Source: Dolomedes plantarius (Eukaryota > Arthropoda > Arachnida > Araneae > Dolomedidae). From it: a DNA stretch of 64,000 nucleotides. The stretch spans positions 104,110,825 to 104,174,824 of the forward strand of contig OU015496.1 in assembly GCA_907164885.2 (NCBI GenBank), read 5' to 3'. Shown here piece by piece: positions 58,430 to 64,000 of this stretch; position 1 is the stretch's first letter, and each line of letters starts with the position of its first letter. A program made the position numbers and the translations under genes. The notes below the pieces were generated by a model. It made no database searches. It saw nothing but the letters and a program-made list of their open reading frames with translations, and was not told the DNA's origin.

Positions 58430-58974
58430 AAATGTGTGATACTCTCTTATTCTCGAGCTGCCACTGAAGCCATTGTCTCTATAGACTGCTACAAAACTTG
58501 CTAAACAACTCTATAGAATGTAAAAACTCAACTGTCAGTCCTTTATTCATATACTGTCATCACAAAACATTAAAGTCGTTTTGCAGTAGATTCCAGTACA
58601 CTGTGGAATACCAGGAAATTGCTGACCTATTGGCAAAGAGAGGTGCTGCATCTATGCAGAGCCCGTGTAGGCCGATCGCATATGGTTATATAAGGGTATT
58701 TATCCGGAAGAAATTGAAGGATCTGTTTTATCAAGAATTTATAGAAATTCTAACAAGTTATGGGTTGTTAATAATGCATTCATTCCATATTTGCCAAGGT
58801 AGAATTCGGCGGCCGTGATCCGGCTTTTAACTGGTCATGACTGCTTTGTTAAACATCTGAGCTGCTTGAAAATTTCACACAATCATTTCTATACTATTTG
58901 TGATAAATCACAAGATAAGCAATGTCGGCTCGGGATGTCTGTAGCCAATATTGGGAGGCAAGAGCATTGAGCAA
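58430..58974 (+). mobile_element. LINE relic with RNase H remnant
   Basis: VILSYSRAATEAI (58440) recalls the RNase H SDSRAAL motif. IPVHCGIPGN (about 58590), then EIADLLAKRGAA in the next frame, is the RNase H HCGIxGNExAD..A motif with one frameshift. Further on, LTGHDCFVKHLSCL (58830) matches the LINE tail at 39728 and 44938. Stops interrupt it, so it is a dead Jockey/I-type copy. It ends at the TTAA of the following MITE. Confidence 0.72.
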
Positions 58975-58978
58975 TTAA

Positions 58979-59654
58979 GGGAATAATGGACCTTCAATCT
59001 CGTTCTTCTTTAATTTTCAATATTTTACTGTATATACCCCAAGAGTATAATTAATATTCTTTTCTACTACATTGAAGATAGTTAGAATTCCCAAATAAGT
59101 ATTTTGTGGATAAATAAGACCTGTTTATCAAAAAAATTCTTCAAAAGTGCTAGAATTTATCAAAAGGCTCCATGCGTATTCATTTTTTTCTGATATCTTT
59201 CAAATTTCTCAGAATTGTTAACTGTGTATTGTTACAAAACTGTGCATTTGAAATCCCAAATATGTTTAAAATATATAGACCATAAAATAAAGTAAAAACA
59301 TAAAAAAACAAAAAATAACAAGCAGAATAGAAAAAATTATTTAAGATTTCAGATTCATACAAAAAAAAATAAAAGTCCATTTATATTTATATACATATGA
59401 TAAATTGATAATAAAAAATTTTAGAATTTTAATTAATATAGCATTGAGAATATATGTGCATAGAGCATTTTGAGAAACGGTAACATTTTAAAAAATATTT
59501 TTAAATAAAACAGGCACTATCCTGCCAAAAATTTCTTATTATGAATTCTAAGGGTTTTCAATGCGGTAAAACAGAAAATTAATTATTCTCATTTTGTATA
59601 TAGAGTTAAAATTTGAAAAATAAAAAAATTCGAATTTGAAGGTCCCTTGTCCCC
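58979..59654. mobile_element. TTAA-flanked MITE, 676 bp (copy d)
   Basis: The left end GGGAATAATGGACCTTCAA and right complement GGGGACAAGGGACCTTCAA are inverted. TTAA flanks exactly at 58975-58978 and 59655-59658. It is inserted at the end of the LINE relic. Confidence 0.85.
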
Positions 59655-60096
59655 TTAAAACTTCCTATTCCCTTCTTCGTATTACACTTATGTTGTTTTT
59701 GTTCGTACTTTTGCTTACTGCTTGCCATTTGAAATTCCATTTTTTTAAAAACTCTTAAAATTTAACAAAACAATTGTTTAAAATATTTCCTTTCAAGTTT
59801 CCGTATCTATTACTGGCAAATGTTTAAATTACTGGCATATGTATCTATTACTGGCGAAAGTTTATTGTGAGTAGCGAGTCGTTACTCTCTGTGATCGCTG
59901 CTGAAGATTTTAAATTCATTTGCTCTGAGAAAGATCACTAGTGTAATCGCAGGAGGAAAAACTCGCCAGAATGTGACAGTATACATCCATAAAAATGTGT
60001 CGTTGATTTTCCGTAATGTATTGTTATTATTACCAAGATGGGTTCATTGGGGTTGTTTTGAAAGTGACTATATGAAAAAAATTAATGTCTACTCAC

Positions 60097-60141
60097 CAAC
60101 TGTAACCAGACATTCGATGTCATAATTTGATTCTTCTCGTT
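60097..60141 (-). CDS. nAChRbeta1: nAChR subunit ligand-binding-domain exon (45 nt)
   Basis: This is the exon preceding the 110-nt exon of the same receptor gene. It lies between a TTTTAG acceptor (AG at 60143-60142) and a GTGAGT donor (60096-60091). It encodes exactly 15 residues, NEKNQIMTSNVWLQL, in phase 0 at both ends. The family motif NEKNQIMTTNVWL is unmistakable, and 45 nt is the conserved size of nAChR exon 3. Read on into the exon at 22488 it gives [15 protein letters not shown], the loop D region of the minus (complementary) ligand face. The residue after NVWL is Gln (CAG, 60102-60100), where insect beta1 has Arg. The upstream exon (about 146 nt in relatives) and the signal-peptide exon are not visible up to 64000. 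Confidence 0.93.
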
Positions 60142-60480
60142 CTAAAATAAGAAAAATCAATTAGCAATTAATAAATCGGGTTAGAATCTTTGCTTAAAGA
60201 GAATATGTATTTCTATTTTAGCAAAGCTGATTACAATGATATTTAGAAACTTATAAAATTACAATTGTAAACATGAGTAAAACTCCTTACTATTTAATAA
60301 AAGTGGATTCAAATTTAAATTTCAACCACCAAGAAAGCTTTTTATCACATAATTAGAAATATATATTTAATCACGACTTAAATAATAGAAACACAAACCA
60401 ATGTGGCATCTTTTTTTAAATTTTATATCCTATCTGAAGGCAACCGTCTTTCTCTTATAAGGAAGCATAGTATATACAAG
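60142..60480 (-). other. Intron upstream of the nAChR 45-nt exon
   Basis: The start of the next upstream intron of the receptor gene. It contains the T-rich acceptor region and no recognised element. Confidence 0.6.
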
Positions 60481-61280
60481 CAGTGGAGAACACGACATAG
60501 TACAAATTTTCAATTCTATGTCTGTTTGTCAATAATTTTATAACTTATTTAATATCTTTTATATAAAGTATTACTGAATAACTAATCTTAAAACCAATTT
60601 TTAACTTTCTAGGCGCTTGAGATGTATTTTTCCGGCACATTGTTTCAACTTGAATAGTATTTCTACCCAAGTTTTTCATTACAAATCAAATTATTACAAA
60701 CTAAATTTTTTCGGCACACTCTTCCAACTTGAATAGTTTCTCTAACAACTTATTCCGTTACAAGCTAAACTATTTAAAATCAATATTCGCAAGTATTATT
60801 TGTCGCCAATACAATGTACGTACGTCGTATGTACAAAGAGGGAAGAACACGACATAGTGCATAATATCTATTCTGTCTCTGTCAATAATTTTATAACTCT
60901 GGAGTATTTTTTTTAAAGTATTACTTAGTAATTAATACTAAAACCCATTTTTAACCTTCTAAGCGCTTGATCGGCACACTCTTTCAACTTGAATAGTTTT
61001 TCTGGCTACTTATTCCGTTACAAGCCAAACTATTTAAAATCAATACTCGCAAGTATTATTTGTCGCCAATACAATGTATGTACGTCATGTGTACAAACAG
61101 TGGAGAACACGACGTAGTGCATAATTTCCATTCTGTCTCTGTCAATAATTTTATAACTCTGGAGTATATTTTTAAATAAAGTGTTATTTAATAATTAATA
61201 CTAAAACCCATTTTTAATCTTCTAAGCGCTTGAGAGGTATTTTTCCAACGCAATCTTTCAACTTGAATAGTATTTATGCC
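60481..61280 (+). repeat. Tandem array near the exon, three units
   Basis: GAGAACACGACATAG at 60483, 60842 and 61103 marks three units sharing GTCAATAATTTTATAACT, AAGCGCTTGA and TTTCAACTTGAATAGT. The first period is about 359 bp because it holds an internal duplication of the CGGCACACTCTT..CAACTTGAATAG block; the second is about 259 bp. Confidence 0.88.
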
Positions 61281-62517
61281 ACGCTTTTGATAACCCAAAC
61301 TAGAGTATGGAATAATTCACCAAGAATTCTTTTCCAAGCTGAAAGAAAGAGACAAGATTAAAGTCTCAAACTCTGAGAGGACTAATTGTTCTGACTTTAA
61401 ATAAATAAAACGATTTAATTTTAACAGTGCTTGATACAGTGTTTCTCTAGTGCAAGAGATCTAACATTAAAATTTGGCTAACCCTATAATTGGTGACTAA
61501 GTATTTCAATTTAATAAATCCAGGAGGTATGCTTACAAATTAATTCATAGTTACCGTTAACATTATATAAAAATATTATACTTAATTTAGTTTAAGGTAT
61601 TTGTTTTAATATACAGTTTTATTTTCTAATTGTAACTTAAATTCTTTTCTAGATTAAGAAGTATTTTAAGCCTTATCAATTTAAATAAAGTTAATGAGAG
61701 AGGAACATGTATTTCTTACCATAAATTTTAATTGGAGCGTAGCGTGGCAAATATAATTTCTCTTGTCCTCAAAGAATGCAGTTATTATCTTCAAACCGTT
61801 AAAAATACGAAAAACTAATTCTCATCTGAATGGTAAGTCTTACATTTTCTTTCATAAATTCGATAAGCAAATTAAAACATTTCTTTCGTAAGTAATGATA
61901 AATGCTTTCACAACGGGAGACCAAACGTTCCGAAAGAATTTCCATATCCTCACGAAAATCTAAATTCGGAACATTATGATAAAATATGCATATTTCGCTA
62001 AATCTTTAGTCATTTATGGCAGCCCATAAAATTATATTGCCTCGTGGGAGATTTCAACAAACTATTAACAGTACAGTTTACATACGAATTATTGTCCTTC
62101 GCAATTCCTAATTTGTTAACAAATCCCGGAGTGTAACCAAAGAAGGTATTAAAAATTAAATTTTATGGTGCTAAGGAATTCTATATCATTTAAAATTTTA
62201 TATTTCAGTAAAATATTCCAAAGAATTAAAACGGGAAAAAAAAGAGATAACGATGCATTTATTGCCAAAATTTCGTTTAAGATGATTTCTTAACTAGAAG
62301 ATTATAATTGTGTACATTCGTGAATTGTTTTATCCAAGAGATAATAAAGGTAAAAAATAAAGTATTGCTCAATGTCCAGTAAGCCTTAATTATAAATACA
62401 GTAAAAAGAAAATTTCTTGGTGAAACATTCGAATTTCCCATTCCTGGAATCAAATTATCTGATTGATAAGGTAACATGGTTAGAAGCTTTTAACAGAGAA
62501 AAGCAACATTTTGTCAT
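61281..62517. other. Intronic sequence, nothing recognised
   Basis: A GTAAGAA-type donor-like site at about 61710 (minus) is not preceded by any recognisable nAChR coding sequence. Confidence 0.4.
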
Positions 62518-62521
62518 TTTA

Positions 62522-63231
62522 GGGTACGGTGAACGTTAAAATTTATTTATTTTTTAACTTTTTATCATAGAAATACGAAATTTTATGCATATATACATTT
62601 CACCATAAGTATATAGAATACCTTAAAAGAAATTTCCAATCTTATTATAATTTTAAGATCTTTGAAAAAATTTAAAATTTATAAACGAAATTTTAAAATG
62701 TTCCTAGCGACTCAGTTTTTGAGATATTTCCTCGATTTTGCATTTTAATCACTTAAAACTGTATTGCAAATAAATCTGTGTATCGATTATTTAATACCTT
62801 GAACAGTTAATTTTTTGAGAATTTTTCCTTAATTCCATCCCGATTTTCATCAAAAATTTGTCTTTTAATAAGTTATAAATGAAATTTAATTCCCTTAATG
62901 AAGTCGAATTGTAAAATGCATGCCCAGTTTCTTTCTAAACAGTATCAGGATTCTTCTTTATCAATTTCATGATTTTGAACAAAAATTGAGTCGCATGGAA
63001 ACATTTAAAAAATCTAAAAACCTTGAAAAATCTGTTTTGAGAATAACATATTTAAAGTTTATCACTACGCTTACCTTAATTACTTACTTCATAGAAGTTT
63101 CATAAATGATTTTTTACTTGAAAAAACTATTTTGGCTCTATTATCCTACAGAAATATATATATATATATTACAACAACACAATCAATATTACAATAAAAA
63201 GGATTTGCTCAAATAAAGGTCCACGGTCCCC
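62522..63231. mobile_element. TTAA-type MITE, 710 bp (copy e)
   Basis: The left end GGGTACGGTGAACGTT and right complement GGGGACCGTGGACCTT match at 12 of 16. The flanks are TTTA (62518-62521) and TTAG (63232-63235), each one change from TTAA. Confidence 0.65.
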
Positions 63232-63383
63232 TTAGAAAGCTCTACGACCGTTTTAACTGTTCTCAACTTAACTGTTCATTTTAACTGTTCTCAACTTCAC
63301 TTATATTATTACTTTTTCACATATGTTCATTAGATTGCTGCAAGTACCAGTGCTGAAAGGAATAAAACGTTTGCTCTAAATCA

Positions 63384-63480
63384 GGGCTGCACAACTCGAT
63401 ATGTGATGAAGGCCGTATTACTTTATGACCTTCATCACATGGAAAAGCTTCTGCGGGCCGCAAGAAAATAGGATAGATGG
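63384..63480 (+). mobile_element. Possible hAT-type MITE end
   Basis: CAGGGCTGCACAACTCG, an internal GTGATGAAGG...CCTTCATCAC inverted pair and CTGCGGGCCGCAAGA recall the CAGGG(G/C)TG(C)nCAAC ends of hAT MITEs. The right end was not found. Confidence 0.4.
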
Positions 63481-63649
63481 AAAAGCAAAAAATATTTTAT
63501 CTAATAAAAAATAAATTACTGATTATTTAAATGATTAAATAAATATTAATATTCAATGCATATAAATTCCTTTCACGATATTCAAAATCTTACAAATAAA
63601 TCTTAAAATAGTATTCCAAAATCTATATACTATTTAAGTTGATAAGCCG

Positions 63650-64000
63650 ATTATTTGGGCTGTCTGGGAGAGAAAACTACTGCATTAATCTACTTCATTT
63701 TGGTTTTAAGCGAAAGATTTTATTCTATAAATGTGTCAAATTTGGTTTTTGTAACCACAATTTCTATTAATTAGCGATAATTTACAATTAAAAATTGCTT
63801 TCTGGCCACGCTCAGTGACATGTTTAAATCTGGCTTTAGATAATTACTAAGCACGAAGCCACATAAACACGTTAAGAGTCCGAGGAATCTCTCTAGCTCT
63901 CACTCTCTGCTATTTTTATTTTTAATGATGTTTGTGAGATATAGAATTATACCTGATGGAAATTGTTTATTTCGAGTTGTTGAGTAACCATATTTTTTTT
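63650..64000 (+). repeat. Repeat shared with the Helitron-like 2683-3250
   Basis: CTACTTCATTTTGGTTTTAA, TTAGCGATAATTTACAATT and CACGCTCAGTGACATGTTTA correspond, in reverse complement, to 3240-2860. It is another member of that family; its 3' end would lie beyond the window. Confidence 0.7.

Noticed and set aside
61690..61800. Candidate upstream nAChR exon before a GTAAGAA site on the minus strand
   Set aside because: The preceding sequence does not encode the family's GYNKLIRPV-type residues in any frame.

Overview
The window is eukaryotic, AT-rich and almost all intronic. Its only host coding sequence that I can support is two exons of one nicotinic acetylcholine receptor (nAChR) subunit gene on the minus strand: a 45-nt exon at 60097-60141 and a 110-nt exon at 22379-22488. 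Both have good GT/AG splice sites and compatible phases. They match the conserved third and fourth exons of the nAChR family. The peptide (NEKNQIMTSNVWLQL, then VWEDYQLTW...[17 protein letters not shown]) resembles the arthropod beta1 type. Loop D carries Gln where insects have Arg, the state reported for ticks and spiders. With the repeat content this suggests an arachnid, probably a spider; the species is not determinable here.

The 37.6-kb intron between the two exons, and the flanking intron sequence on both sides, is packed with mobile-element remains, many of them resolvable to the base by target-site duplications (TSDs). From left to right: 0.8-5.2 kb holds a hAT-type MITE, a pogo-type MITE, a Helitron end and a Harbinger-type MITE nested in another. 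8.9-11.5 kb holds a pogo/Tigger deletion derivative, a TA-flanked MITE, long (TA)n arrays and a small Harbinger-type MITE. 13.5-18.3 kb holds a Tc1-like element with a DD36E transposase, a ~105-bp tandem array and a second Tc1/mariner-class relic. 19-25.4 kb holds a tandem duplication with a SINE insertion, the nAChR exon, a MITE inside a (TA)n array, a TTAA-flanked MITE and a SINE. 28.8-33.9 kb holds a long foldback element and a non-autonomous Helitron. 34.5-38.2 kb holds the most interesting element, a 2.6-kb terminal-inverted-repeat transposon inserted in a SINE and coding a broken protein with an apparent FEN/XPG-like acidic pattern and a Cys-rich tail, next to a ~190-bp-arm palindrome. 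39.7-49 kb holds LINE 3' ends, TTAA MITEs (one with an 85-bp-arm hairpin), SINEs and a short Helitron. 50.2-58.3 kb holds a 1.33-kb mariner, a small TIR MITE, a SINE broken by a hAT MITE and another foldback. After a LINE relic and a TTAA MITE comes the 45-nt exon, then a tandem array, another TTAA MITE and a Helitron-related repeat.

No protein-coding gene other than the receptor appears intact. Every transposase reading frame I recognise has stops or frameshifts. Long Tyr-Ile reading frames are (TA)n microsatellite artefacts. No CRISPR array, rRNA gene or functional tRNA gene was seen; tRNA-like sequences are SINE heads.
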